Source: Dankookia rubra (lineage in GTDB: Bacteria > Pseudomonadota > Alphaproteobacteria > Acetobacterales > Acetobacteraceae). Taken from it: a DNA stretch of 64,000 nt. The notes below the pieces were generated by a model. The model saw only the letters and a list, made by a program, of their open reading frames with translations. It searched no databases and had not been told where the DNA came from. The first letter of the stretch is position 1; each line of letters starts with the position of its first letter. The stretch spans positions 186,001-250,000 of the forward strand of contig NZ_SMSJ01000003.1 of assembly GCF_004355005.1 (NCBI RefSeq), written 5' to 3'. Below are positions 1 through 7,286 of this stretch, in pieces. The translations under genes and the position numbers were made by a program.

Positions 1-1
1 G

Positions 2-676
2 GTGCTGAACGGCCCGGACGGGGCGGAGAAGGACGAGGTGAAGGGCGCGGCGCAGCACGTGCTGGGCACCATCCTGCGGCTGCTGCACCCGGCCATTCCC
101 TTCGTCACCGAGGAGCTCTGGGACCACTTCGGCTATGGGCCGGACTACAGCCTGATCCGGGCACCCTGGCCGGAGGCGGTGGCGGTGGCGGAGGCCGAAG
201 CGGCGCGGGAGGAACTGGACTGGGTGGTGAAGCTCGTCTCCGAGGTCCGCACCATGCGGGCCGAGATGAACGTTGCGCCCTCCATCACCACGCCCCTGCT
301 GCTGCGCGACGCGACGCCGGAGAGCCTGGCGCGGGCGGCGCGCTGGATCGAGGCGATCCGCCGGCTCGGCCGGGTGACCGAGATCGCGCCGCTGCAGGGC
401 GATCCGCCAAAGGGCGTGGCGCAGGTCGTGGTCGGCGAGACGACGGTGATGCTGCCGCTCGAGGGCGTCATCGACTTCGCCGCCGAGCGCACCCGGCTGG
501 CCAAGGCCCGCGGCGCCGCCGAAGGCGAGATCCGCAAGGTTCAGGCCAAGCTCGGCAATCCCGACTTCGTCGCCCGCGCCAAGGAGGAGGTGGTCGAGGA
601 GAACCGCGAGCGCCTCGTCGCCTTCCAGGCGGAGATCGCCCGGCTCGACGCGGCGCTGGCGCGGATCAGCGCCTGA
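2..676 (+). CDS. valS: Valyl-tRNA synthetase, C-terminal part (5' end outside window)
   Basis: This is the last 224 residues of a class I aminoacyl-tRNA synthetase that charges tRNA-Val in the cytoplasm. The visible part starts in the helical anticodon-binding domain, with the conserved LLHPAIPFVTEELW stretch near residues 28-41 and the APWPEA motif. It ends in the basic, heptad-rich C-terminal tRNA-binding arm (about residues 155-224), which is diagnostic for ValS rather than IleS or LeuS. The GTG at base 2 is only the first in-frame start-like codon; the true start and the catalytic HIGH/KMSKS domain lie to the left. The next gene converges on it with 6 bases between the stops. Confidence 0.95.
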   Translation: MLNGPDGAEKDEVKGAAQHVLGTILRLLHPAIPFVTEELWDHFGYGPDYSLIRAPWPEAVAVAEAEAAREELDWVVKLVSEVRTMRAEMNVAPSITTPLLLRDATPESLARAARWIEAIRRLGRVTEIAPLQGDPPKGVAQVVVGETTVMLPLEGVIDFAAERTRLAKARGAAEGEIRKVQAKLGNPDFVARAKEEVVEENRERLVAFQAEIARLDAALARISA

Positions 677-682
677 CCCTGG

Positions 683-1666
683 CTATCCTGCCGATGCGCC
701 ACTGAGCTTCACCAGTTGGCGCATCAGCGGTTCCTGCGCCCGGGTATAGGCGGCATAGTCCTCCGGTCCCGCCAGCCAGGGCGTCGCGCCGTTCTCGGTG
801 AAGACCCGCACCACCTCCGGGCTCTGCAGCGCGCGGTGCGAGAGCTCGGCGATGCGTAGCACCATGGCCTGCGGCAGGCCGGCCGGCGCGACCATGCCGT
901 TCCAGCTGGTCAGGTCGAAGCCGGGCAGGAATTCCGCCATGGCCGGCACGTCCGGCAGCACCGGGCTGCGCTCGGGGCTGGTCACCGCCAGGGCCCGCAC
1001 CTTGCCGTCGCGGATGCTGCCGTAGGGGCCGGCCAGGTTGTCGAAGATCGCCTGGACCTGCCCGGCCATCAGGTCGACCAGCGCGGGCGCGCCGCCGCGG
1101 TACTGCACGAAGGGCATCTCGGTGCCCGTGCGCTGCTTGAACAGCTCGCCCGAGAGGTGCGGCGTCGTGCCCGCGCCGCCGGTCGCGTAGTTGTAGCGGC
1201 CGGGATTGGCCCGCAGCAGCGCGATGAACTCCGGCAGCGTCCGCGCCGGGACCGCGGTATTCACGATCAGCACGTTGGGCTGGCGATAGAGGCCGGTCAG
1301 GTGCGTGTAGTCGCGCGCGGGGTCGTAGGGCAGGCTGGGGAAGAGCGAGGGCGCGATCGCCAGGTTGGCGGCGCCGCCGAGGCCCATGGTGTAGCCATCG
1401 GGCCGCGCCTTGGCGATCGCGTCGCTGCCCACGGTGCCGCCGGCGCCGGTGCGGTTCTCCACCACGAATTGCTGGCCGGTGATCTGCGTCATCGCTTGGC
1501 AGAAGGCGCGCGACAGGATGTCGTTGGCGCCGCCAGGGGCGTAGAGGTTGATGTAGCGCACCGTCTGGCGCGGCCAGTCGCCGGCCGTGGAATTGCTTTG
1601 GGCGAGCGCCAGGCCCGGCACGGCAAGTCCGGCGGCGAGCAGCAGGCGGCGGGTCGGCTGGGGCAT
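683..1666 (-). CDS. Bug-family (TctC) tripartite tricarboxylate transporter substrate-binding protein
   Basis: A periplasmic solute-binding protein of 327 residues, normal for the Bug/TctC family. The N-terminus is a signal peptide (TRRLLLAAGLAVPGLALAQ) with a paired arginine that could use Tat. The first ligand loop is APGGANDILSRAF, and the second is ENRTGAGGTVGSDAIAKA followed by PDGYTMG; both are family hallmarks. Bug proteins normally deliver carboxylates to a TctA/TctB membrane pair, but no tctAB is adjacent, so this is an orphan receptor and its ligand cannot be told from sequence. The start is the ATG immediately before the signal peptide; upstream in-frame sequence is non-coding-like. 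Confidence 0.93.
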   Translation of the reverse strand: MPQPTRRLLLAAGLAVPGLALAQSNSTAGDWPRQTVRYINLYAPGGANDILSRAFCQAMTQITGQQFVVENRTGAGGTVGSDAIAKARPDGYTMGLGGAANLAIAPSLFPSLPYDPARDYTHLTGLYRQPNVLIVNTAVPARTLPEFIALLRANPGRYNYATGGAGTTPHLSGELFKQRTGTEMPFVQYRGGAPALVDLMAGQVQAIFDNLAGPYGSIRDGKVRALAVTSPERSPVLPDVPAMAEFLPGFDLTSWNGMVAPAGLPQAMVLRIAELSHRALQSPEVVRVFTENGATPWLAGPEDYAAYTRAQEPLMRQLVKLSGASAG

Positions 1667-1755
1667 CCTGGGTCTCCCTCGGCGCGGCTCTGCGGCCGTC
1701 TCCGCGCCCAGTCTGCGGTGCCCGTGGCCCGCGATGCCAGCGGAAAGGGCCAGCC

Positions 1756-2289
1756 TCAGCGCCGGCCACGCGGGGCGGCCGGCGGCTCGTATTGGAAGGT
1801 GCCGCAGCTGCCGGGATCCTCGGCCCCCTTGGGTAGCGCGGTGCCGCTGAAGGCGGCCAGCGAGCGGCCCTGGCCGGGCGCGGTATTGCCGATCGGCGGT
1901 GGCTGCCAGACCGCGATGGTGCGGACCGGCCGGCCGTTGCTGCACAGCCGGCCGCCGCGCAGCAGCACGGGGTTGCCCGGCTCGGTCACCCTGTAGAGCG
2001 TGGCAGTGACGCGCTGGCCATCGGCGAGGAAATCCGGAACCTCGCCCGCCGGCTCCAGCGGCAGCGAGGCGCGGTTGGCGAAAGTGATGCGGTCGGGGGC
2101 GAGGGTGATCCGCCCGGTGATCGCCATGGCCGTGGTGCTCGTCGGCTCCCAGACCTCCGGCTCGGGCGCCGGGAGCTGGCCCGGCAGTGGTGCGGGCGCC
2201 TGGCCAGGCACCGGCCCGGGCACCTGGCCCTGGGCGGTGCCCATTGCGATCCATGCGGCGCAAAGCGCCGCGATCCACCTGTCCGCCAT
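1756..2289 (-). CDS. Secreted protein of unknown function with Pro-rich N-terminal linker
   Basis: A 177-residue protein I do not recognise. It has a likely signal peptide (IAALCAAWIAMGTAQGQ), then a low-complexity linker of repeated Val/Ala-Pro-Gly-Gln units at about residues 22-45. A small, probably beta-rich globular part with two cysteines (near residues 117 and 161) follows; these could form a periplasmic disulfide. It lies on the same strand upstream of the Bug gene, with about 90 bases between them, so it may share its transcript, though nothing links the functions. It is divergent from ilvD. Codon use matches its neighbours, so I take it as a real gene. Confidence 0.7.
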   Translation of the reverse strand: MADRWIAALCAAWIAMGTAQGQVPGPVPGQAPAPLPGQLPAPEPEVWEPTSTTAMAITGRITLAPDRITFANRASLPLEPAGEVPDFLADGQRVTATLYRVTEPGNPVLLRGGRLCSNGRPVRTIAVWQPPPIGNTAPGQGRSLAAFSGTALPKGAEDPGSCGTFQYEPPAAPRGRR

Positions 2290-2400
2290 GCTGCGATCCT
2301 CCCGTCCGTTCCGCCGATCCTAGGGCCGGGGCGGTGGGCCGCTGCGGCTCGGACGCGTCACGAGGGCGTGGGCGCGCGCCCTTCGCGCCGCCCGGTCGTC

Positions 2401-2452
2401 CCTTGGCAACACGGCCCCGGGAAACTTAAGGTTTCCAAGGGCCATTCGGCCC
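2401..2452 (+). promoter_or_regulatory. Structured leader upstream of ilvD (nested inverted repeats)
   Basis: The ilvD leader holds a perfect 6-bp stem (GGAAAC 2420-2425, GTTTCC 2431-2436) with a 5-base loop. CCTTGG at 2401-2406 is complementary to CCAAGG at 2435-2440, which overlaps the stem and so gives a partly competing pairing. A second hairpin follows directly (GGGCC 2439-2443, GGCCC 2448-2452). No U-tract and no Ile/Leu/Val-rich leader peptide is visible, so a classical attenuator is not supported. It may be a post-transcriptional element or chance in GC-rich DNA. Confidence 0.35.
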
Positions 2453-2508
2453 CAAGCGGGCGGTGCAGCGGGGCACGCCCCGTCGCGGGCCCGGCGTGGA
2501 GGATGACG

Positions 2509-4227
2509 ATGACCAAGTGGGACAAGTCGAAGCTGCCCAGCCGCCACACCACCGTGGGGCCGGACCGCGCGCCGCATCGCAGCTACTACTACGCCATGGG
2601 GCTGACCGAGGCGGAGATCGACCAGCCCTTCGTCGGCGTCGCCACCTGCTGGAACGAGGCCGCGCCCTGCAACATCGACCTCTCGCGCCAGGCGCAGAGC
2701 GTCAAGCAGGGCGTCAAGGAGGCCGAAGGCACGCCGCGCGAATTCACCACCATCACGGTGACCGACGGCATCGCCATGGGCCACCAGGGTATGAAGTCCT
2801 CGCTCGCCTCGCGCGATGCGATCGCCGATACGGTGGAGCTGACCGTGCGCGGGCATTGCTACGACGCGCTGGTCGGGCTCGCCGGCTGCGACAAGTCGCT
2901 GCCGGGGATGATGATGGCCATGCTGCGGCTGAACATCCCCTCTGTCTTCATGTATGGCGGCTCGATCCTGCCCGGCAAGTACAAGGGGAAGGACGTCACC
3001 GTCGTCGACGTCTTCGAAGCGGTCGGCCAGCACGCCGCCGGCAACATGTCGGACGAGGAGCTGCACGAGCTGGAATGCGTGGCATGCCCGAGTGCCGGTG
3101 CCTGCGGCGGGCAGTTCACCGCCAATACCATGGCGACGGTGAGCGAGGCGATCGGCCTGGCGCTGCCCGGCTCCGCCGGCACGCCCGCCCCCTATGAGGA
3201 GCGCGACCGCTGGGCCGTCGAATCGGGCAAGGCGGTGATGAACCTGGTGAAGCTCAACCTCCGCCCGCGCGACATCGTCACCCGCAAGTCGCTGGAGAAT
3301 GCCGCGGTCGTCGTCGGCGCCACCGGTGGCTCGACCAATGCCGGGCTGCACCTGCCGGCGATGGCGCATGAGGCCGGCATCGACTTCACCATGGACGACG
3401 TGGTCGCGATCATGCGCCGCACGCCCTATATCGCCGACCTGAAGCCGGGCGGGAAATACGTCGCCTTCGACGTCTACAAGGTCGGCGGCATCCCGGTCAT
3501 CATCAAGGCGTTGCTGGATGCCGGTCTGCTGCACGGCGACTGCATGACGGTCACCGGAAAGACGCTGGCGGAGAACCACAAGGACGTGGTCTTCCCGCTC
3601 GATCAGGACGTCATCTTCCCGGTCAGCAAGGCGATCTCCACCACCGGCGGCGTGGTGGGGCTGAAGGGCAACCTGGCGCCGGACGGCGCAATCGTGAAGA
3701 TCGCCGGCATGAAGACCCTGCGCTTCGAGGGCAGCGCGCTCTGCTTCGACAGCGAGGAGGAGGCCTTCGCCGCAGTCGACCAGCGCGCCTACAAGCCGGG
3801 TGACATCATCGTCATCCGCTACGAGGGCCCGAAGGGCGGTCCCGGCATGCGGGAGATGCTCTCCACCACCGCGGCCATCTATGGCCAGGGCATGGGCGAG
3901 CAGGTGGCATTGATCACGGATGGGCGGTTCTCCGGCGCCACGCGCGGCTTCTGCATCGGCCATGTCGGGCCGGAGGCGGCGGTGGGCGGCCCGATCGCGC
4001 TGCTGCGGAACGGCGACCGGATCGTGATCGACGCGGAGAAGGGCAGCATCGACACGCTGGTGCCGGAGGCCGAGCTGGCCGCCCGCCGCGCCGCCTGGCA
4101 GCCGCGCCGCACCGACTACAATGCCGGCGCGCTGTGGAAGTATGCGCAACTGGTCGGTCCGGCGCATCTCGGTGCCGTCACCCACCCGGGCGGCGCGGCG
4201 GAGACGCATGTCTATGCCGATCAGTAG
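2509..4227 (+). CDS. ilvD: Dihydroxy-acid dehydratase
   Basis: Converts 2,3-dihydroxy-3-methylbutanoate (or -pentanoate) to the 2-oxo acid in isoleucine, valine and pantothenate biosynthesis; cytoplasmic and Fe-S dependent. The product is about 572 residues and shows the IlvD/Edd family motifs: a cysteine in [10 protein letters not shown] (about residue 48), [10 protein letters not shown] (about 127), and [16 protein letters not shown] (about 190-205), which supply the cluster cysteines. [21 protein letters not shown] lies near the C-terminus. Start choice: GGAGG at 2498-2502 directly touches an ATG at 2503 but sits 6 bases from the ATG at 2509, so I prefer 2509. It is monocistronic by context. 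Confidence 0.96.
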   Translation: MTKWDKSKLPSRHTTVGPDRAPHRSYYYAMGLTEAEIDQPFVGVATCWNEAAPCNIDLSRQAQSVKQGVKEAEGTPREFTTITVTDGIAMGHQGMKSSLASRDAIADTVELTVRGHCYDALVGLAGCDKSLPGMMMAMLRLNIPSVFMYGGSILPGKYKGKDVTVVDVFEAVGQHAAGNMSDEELHELECVACPSAGACGGQFTANTMATVSEAIGLALPGSAGTPAPYEERDRWAVESGKAVMNLVKLNLRPRDIVTRKSLENAAVVVGATGGSTNAGLHLPAMAHEAGIDFTMDDVVAIMRRTPYIADLKPGGKYVAFDVYKVGGIPVIIKALLDAGLLHGDCMTVTGKTLAENHKDVVFPLDQDVIFPVSKAISTTGGVVGLKGNLAPDGAIVKIAGMKTLRFEGSALCFDSEEEAFAAVDQRAYKPGDIIVIRYEGPKGGPGMREMLSTTAAIYGQGMGEQVALITDGRFSGATRGFCIGHVGPEAAVGGPIALLRNGDRIVIDAEKGSIDTLVPEAELAARRAAWQPRRTDYNAGALWKYAQLVGPAHLGAVTHPGGAAETHVYADQ

Positions 4228-4268
4228 CCCGGCGATGGGGCAGGGGTGACGCAATCGTAAGGGGGGGC

Positions 4269-4288
4269 AACGCGGTTCCGCCCGCGTT
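4269..4288 (+). terminator. Possible ilvD terminator hairpin
   Basis: A perfect 7-bp inverted repeat (AACGCGG 4269-4275, CCGCGTT 4282-4288) with a 6-base loop lies 42 bases after the ilvD stop and before the next Shine-Dalgarno. It is followed by only a short T run, so it is a weak intrinsic terminator candidate. Confidence 0.35.
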
Positions 4289-4333
4289 TCGCCGCAAGCC
4301 CGGTGTTTCATCACCGATCGAAGGAGCCCCCCG

Positions 4334-4531
4334 ATGCGTTCGCTGCGTATCCTGCTGCTGCCCGTGCTGGCCGCCCTCGGCGGCTGCGTGGCCTATCCGG
4401 CCGCCCCGGCCTACTACCCGCCGGCGGCCAGCGTCTACGTCGCCCCACGGCCCTACTACGCGCCGCGGCCCTATGGCTACGGCTATGGCTACCGTCCCTA
4501 TGGCTATGGGTACGGCTATCGGCGCTGGTAG
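4334..4531 (+). CDS. Small Tyr/Gly/Pro-rich lipoprotein
   Basis: A 65-residue predicted lipoprotein. The signal peptide MRSLRILLLPVLAALGGC ends in an LGGC lipobox, so the mature protein should begin at Cys18 and be lipid-anchored. The remainder is almost wholly Pro, Tyr, Gly and Arg: two near-copies of PYGYGYGYR end the protein, encoded by a short direct DNA repeat. AAGGAG lies 7-8 bases before the ATG, which fixes the start. Function is unknown; such short aromatic/Gly tails are common in small envelope lipoproteins of alphaproteobacteria. It sits in tandem with another mini-lipoprotein at 4624. Confidence 0.75.
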   Translation: MRSLRILLLPVLAALGGCVAYPAAPAYYPPAASVYVAPRPYYAPRPYGYGYGYRPYGYGYGYRRW

Positions 4532-4623
4532 CGCCTCACGCTGACGTTGCCTTTCCGGCACGCGACCGGAAGGCGGGTACTTCGTTGTCGGATGGGATTG
4601 GTCCAGCAAAGGAGGCACCCGCC

Positions 4624-4797
4624 ATGCGTATCCTGTCCGCCATTGCCATGCTCGCCGCCGGCTTCGCGGTCACCGCCTGCACCTATGTCGAGCGGGAGCG
4701 CCCGGCGCCCGCGCCGGTGGTCGTGCAGCAGCCGGCCCAGCAGCCCATGGTGCTGCAGTCGCCGCCGTCTACGGTCACTGTCCGCCCGAGCTACTGA
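4624..4797 (+). CDS. Small lipoprotein, Pro/Gln/Val-rich
   Basis: A 57-residue predicted lipoprotein of unknown role. MRILSAIAMLAAGFAVTAC forms a signal peptide with a VTAC lipobox (Cys19). The mature part (YVERERPAPAPVVVQQPAQQ...) is low-complexity Pro/Val/Gln and looks like an unstructured surface tether. A strong AAGGAGG lies 8-10 bases before the ATG. It follows the first lipoprotein by about 90 bases on the same strand and is probably co-transcribed with it. A longer open frame extends upstream, but the lipobox and ribosome-binding site select this start. Confidence 0.72.
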   Translation: MRILSAIAMLAAGFAVTACTYVERERPAPAPVVVQQPAQQPMVLQSPPSTVTVRPSY

Positions 4798-4827
4798 CGG
4801 CAGGCCGCGCCCCGGTCGGCGCTGGCA

Positions 4828-5598
4828 TCAGCGCAGGTCGCACCAGACCGGGGCGTGGTCGCTCGGCTGCTCCTCGGCCCGGGCGGCGACGTCGACGCCG
4901 CACTCGACCAGCCGCTCGGCCAGTTCCGGGCTGAGCAGGATATGGTCGATCCGCAGGCCGCGGTTGGATTCGAAGGCCGGGCCATAGTCCCAATAGGTGA
5001 AGGCTGCATCCGACGGATGCAGGGCCGCGAGCGCGTCGGTCATCCCGGCATGCAGCAGCGTCCGGTAACGCGCGCGGGTTTCCGGCCGGACCAGCGCATC
5101 GGTCGCGGGCAGGGCTCCCGGCGAGAGATCGGCATCGGTCGGGCACACGTTGAAGTCGCCCAGGACCGCGACGGGTGCAAAGGCGTCGAGCCGCACCTGC
5201 AGCCACTCGCCCAGCCGCTCCATCCAGCGCAGCTTGTAGGCATAGCCGTCCTCACCGCCGGAATTGCCGTTCGGCAGGTAGATCCCGGCGACCTCCATCC
5301 CGGCGGCGCGCACCGCGACGAAGCGGGCATGGGAATCGCCGTCCTCGCCCGGCAATGCCTCGGCCGTTACCTCGAAGGGGATGCGGCCCAGGACCGCCAC
5401 GCCGTTGCGGCCGCCGGGCTGGCCGACGGCGCGCATCTCGTAGCCGGTGCCGGCAAGCTCGATCGCCGGGAACTCCTCCGTCCGGCACTTCAGTTCCTGC
5501 AGAAAGACGAGGTCGGGACTATGCCGCGCGAGGAAGCGCTGCAGGTGCGGCACGCGCCGGCGGATCGAGTTCACGTTGAAAGTGGCGAGGCGGGTCAT
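4828..5598 (-). CDS. xthA: Exodeoxyribonuclease III
   Basis: AP endonuclease / 3'-5' exonuclease of base-excision repair, 256 residues, full length. Family motifs run in order: FNVNSIRRR at the N-terminus, FLQELKC with the metal-binding Glu (about residue 35), GDFNVCPTDAD with the Asp/Asn pair, and a terminal SDHAPVWCDL containing the catalytic Asp-His. The length and the VNSIR motif favour the ExoIII (XthA) branch over endonuclease/exonuclease/phosphatase relatives. The start is the first Met before the conserved LATFNVN strand. It is followed upstream on the same strand by the Fe-S carrier gene with about 45 bases between, a neighbourhood seen in many alphaproteobacteria. Confidence 0.94.
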   Translation of the reverse strand: MTRLATFNVNSIRRRVPHLQRFLARHSPDLVFLQELKCRTEEFPAIELAGTGYEMRAVGQPGGRNGVAVLGRIPFEVTAEALPGEDGDSHARFVAVRAAGMEVAGIYLPNGNSGGEDGYAYKLRWMERLGEWLQVRLDAFAPVAVLGDFNVCPTDADLSPGALPATDALVRPETRARYRTLLHAGMTDALAALHPSDAAFTYWDYGPAFESNRGLRIDHILLSPELAERLVECGVDVAARAEEQPSDHAPVWCDLR

Positions 5599-5643
5599 CC
5601 CCGCAGCATCGCCCGTCCGGCCGGCTTTGGTAAGGGCGTGCCC

Positions 5644-5994
5644 TCAGGCCACCGCGAAGCTGACCCCGCAGCCGCAGCCGGACACCGCCTGCGGGTTGCG
5701 GACCACGAAATGCGCACCGATCAGCGCCTCGTTCCAGTCGAGCTCGGAGCCGGCCAGCAGGTCGAGCGAGACCGGGTCGACGAAGACCCGGGTGCCGCCG
5801 GCCTCGACCACCAGGTCGTCGGCGGCGGGCGCGTCCTCCAGCTCGAAGCCGTACTGGAAGCCGGAACAGCCGCCGGCACTGACCGAGACGCGCAGCCCGG
5901 CCCCGGGCTTGCCCTGCCGGCGCGCGATATCCGCCACCTGGGCGGCGGCGCCGGGGGTGACGCGGAAGCGGGGCAGGTCGGAACCGTCGGGCAT
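5644..5994 (-). CDS. erpA: HesB/IscA-type iron-sulfur cluster insertion protein (ErpA-like)
   Basis: A 116-residue A-type Fe-S carrier that receives clusters from the assembly scaffold and passes them to apo-enzymes in the cytosol. The three conserved cysteines are present: one in VSAGGCSGFQYGF and two in the C-terminal SGCGCGVSF. GTRVFVDPVSLDLLAGSELDW is the usual family core. The start is the ATG with AGGAGAG about 5 bases upstream; longer in-frame sequence upstream overlaps dgt and is not homologous. It is divergent from dgt, with which HesB proteins are commonly paired. IscA cannot be strictly excluded, but no isc operon is near. Confidence 0.9.
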   Translation of the reverse strand: MPDGSDLPRFRVTPGAAAQVADIARRQGKPGAGLRVSVSAGGCSGFQYGFELEDAPAADDLVVEAGGTRVFVDPVSLDLLAGSELDWNEALIGAHFVVRNPQAVSGCGCGVSFAVA

Positions 5995-6125
5995 CGCTCT
6001 CTCCTGGCAGCCGCGCCCACGGGCGGGCCGCCGCAAATCATGGCCCGGAAGATAGGGCAGCGGGGCCCGGATTTCCAACCATCCCCGCGGTTGCGGCCCG
6101 GGATGGGGGCTGTTAGGCAATCCGG

Positions 6126-7283
6126 ATGACCAGCGAGGCGCGCGCGCCCTGGGCCGTCCAGCCCTCATCCTCCCGCGGCCGGCTGCATGCCGAGCCGGGC
6201 GGCGACGCACGCTCCCCCTTCCAGCGCGACCGCGACCGGATCATCCATACCGGGGCCTTCCGGCGGCTGCAGTACAAGACCCAGGTCTTCGTCTTCCATG
6301 AGGGCGACTACTTCCGCACCCGGCTGACCCACAGCATAGAGGTGGCGCAGATCGCCCGCGCCATCACCCGCCGGTTGCAGCTGGACGAGGATCTGGCGGA
6401 GGCGCTGGCGCTGGCGCACGACCTCGGCCACCCGCCATTCGGCCATGCGGGCGAGGAGGCGCTCGACAGCCAGATGCGGCCCTATGGCGGCTTCGACCAC
6501 AATGCCCAGTCGCTCAAGGTCGTCACCCTGCTCGAGGCCCGCTATGCCGCCTTCGACGGGCTGAACCTGACCTGGGAGACGCTGGAGGGCTTGGCGAAGC
6601 ACAATGGCCCGGTGCGCCGCCCGGCCGGCTACCTCGCGGATTACAGCGCCGGGCATTCGCTCGACCTCGGCACCCATGCCTCCGCCGAGGCACAGGTCGC
6701 GGCGCTGGCCGACGACATCGCTTACAACAACCACGACCTCGACGACGGCATCCGCGCCCGGCTCTTCACGATCGAGGAGGCGGCCGCCCTGCCGCTGATC
6801 GGCGATGCTTACCAGGAGGTGCGGGCCAGCTACCCGAACATCGCCCGCGACCGGATGATCACCGAGACGGTGCGCCGGGTGATCAATGCCATGGTGCAGG
6901 ACGTGGTCGCCGAATCGGCGCGGCGGATCGAGGCGATCGCCCCGCGCAGCGCCGACGACATTCGCGCCGCGGCCGAGCCGGTGGTCGCCTTCTCGGCGCC
7001 GATGCTCGAGGCGAACCTGTTGATCCGCGACTTCCTGTTCCACCGCATGTACCGCCACTGGCGGGTGAACCGGGCGATGCAGAAGTCGAAGCGGGCCAGC
7101 CAGATGATCTTCCAACTGCTGCATGGCGGGCCGCAGATGCTGCCGCAGGAATGGCGCGACCGGGCGGGGGAGCCGGGCTCGGCCCAGGCGGCGCGGGTGG
7201 TCTGCGACTACATCGCCGGGATGACCGACCGCTACGCGCTCGAGGAACACCGGCGGCTGACGGACCCGAACATCCCGGGATAG
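6126..7283 (+). CDS. dgt: Deoxyguanosinetriphosphate triphosphohydrolase-like protein
   Basis: HD-domain dNTPase that splits dNTPs to deoxynucleoside and triphosphate, controlling nucleotide pools. 385 residues, typical of the shorter Dgt-like type. Metal ligands are visible: His in RLTHSIEVAQ (about residue 69), His-Asp in ALAHDLGHPPFGHAGE (about 98-99), and Asp in LADDIAYNNHDLDDG (about 197). The N-terminal RDRIIHTGAFRRLQYKTQVF signature is also intact. No clear Shine-Dalgarno precedes the ATG, suggesting a leaderless or weakly initiated message. It is divergent from the Fe-S carrier gene with about 130 bases between. Confidence 0.95.
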   Translation: MTSEARAPWAVQPSSSRGRLHAEPGGDARSPFQRDRDRIIHTGAFRRLQYKTQVFVFHEGDYFRTRLTHSIEVAQIARAITRRLQLDEDLAEALALAHDLGHPPFGHAGEEALDSQMRPYGGFDHNAQSLKVVTLLEARYAAFDGLNLTWETLEGLAKHNGPVRRPAGYLADYSAGHSLDLGTHASAEAQVAALADDIAYNNHDLDDGIRARLFTIEEAAALPLIGDAYQEVRASYPNIARDRMITETVRRVINAMVQDVVAESARRIEAIAPRSADDIRAAAEPVVAFSAPMLEANLLIRDFLFHRMYRHWRVNRAMQKSKRASQMIFQLLHGGPQMLPQEWRDRAGEPGSAQAARVVCDYIAGMTDRYALEEHRRLTDPNIPG

Positions 7284-7286
7284 GGG

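Noticed and set aside
2288-2323. Short leader peptide before ilvD (attenuation)
   Set aside because: The only short frame has no Ile/Leu/Val run, and no terminator stem follows, so classical attenuation is not supported.
2320-4314. Long open frame antisense to ilvD
   Set aside because: It covers ilvD on the other strand; Arg/His/Asp-rich composition and lack of homology mark it as a high-GC shadow.
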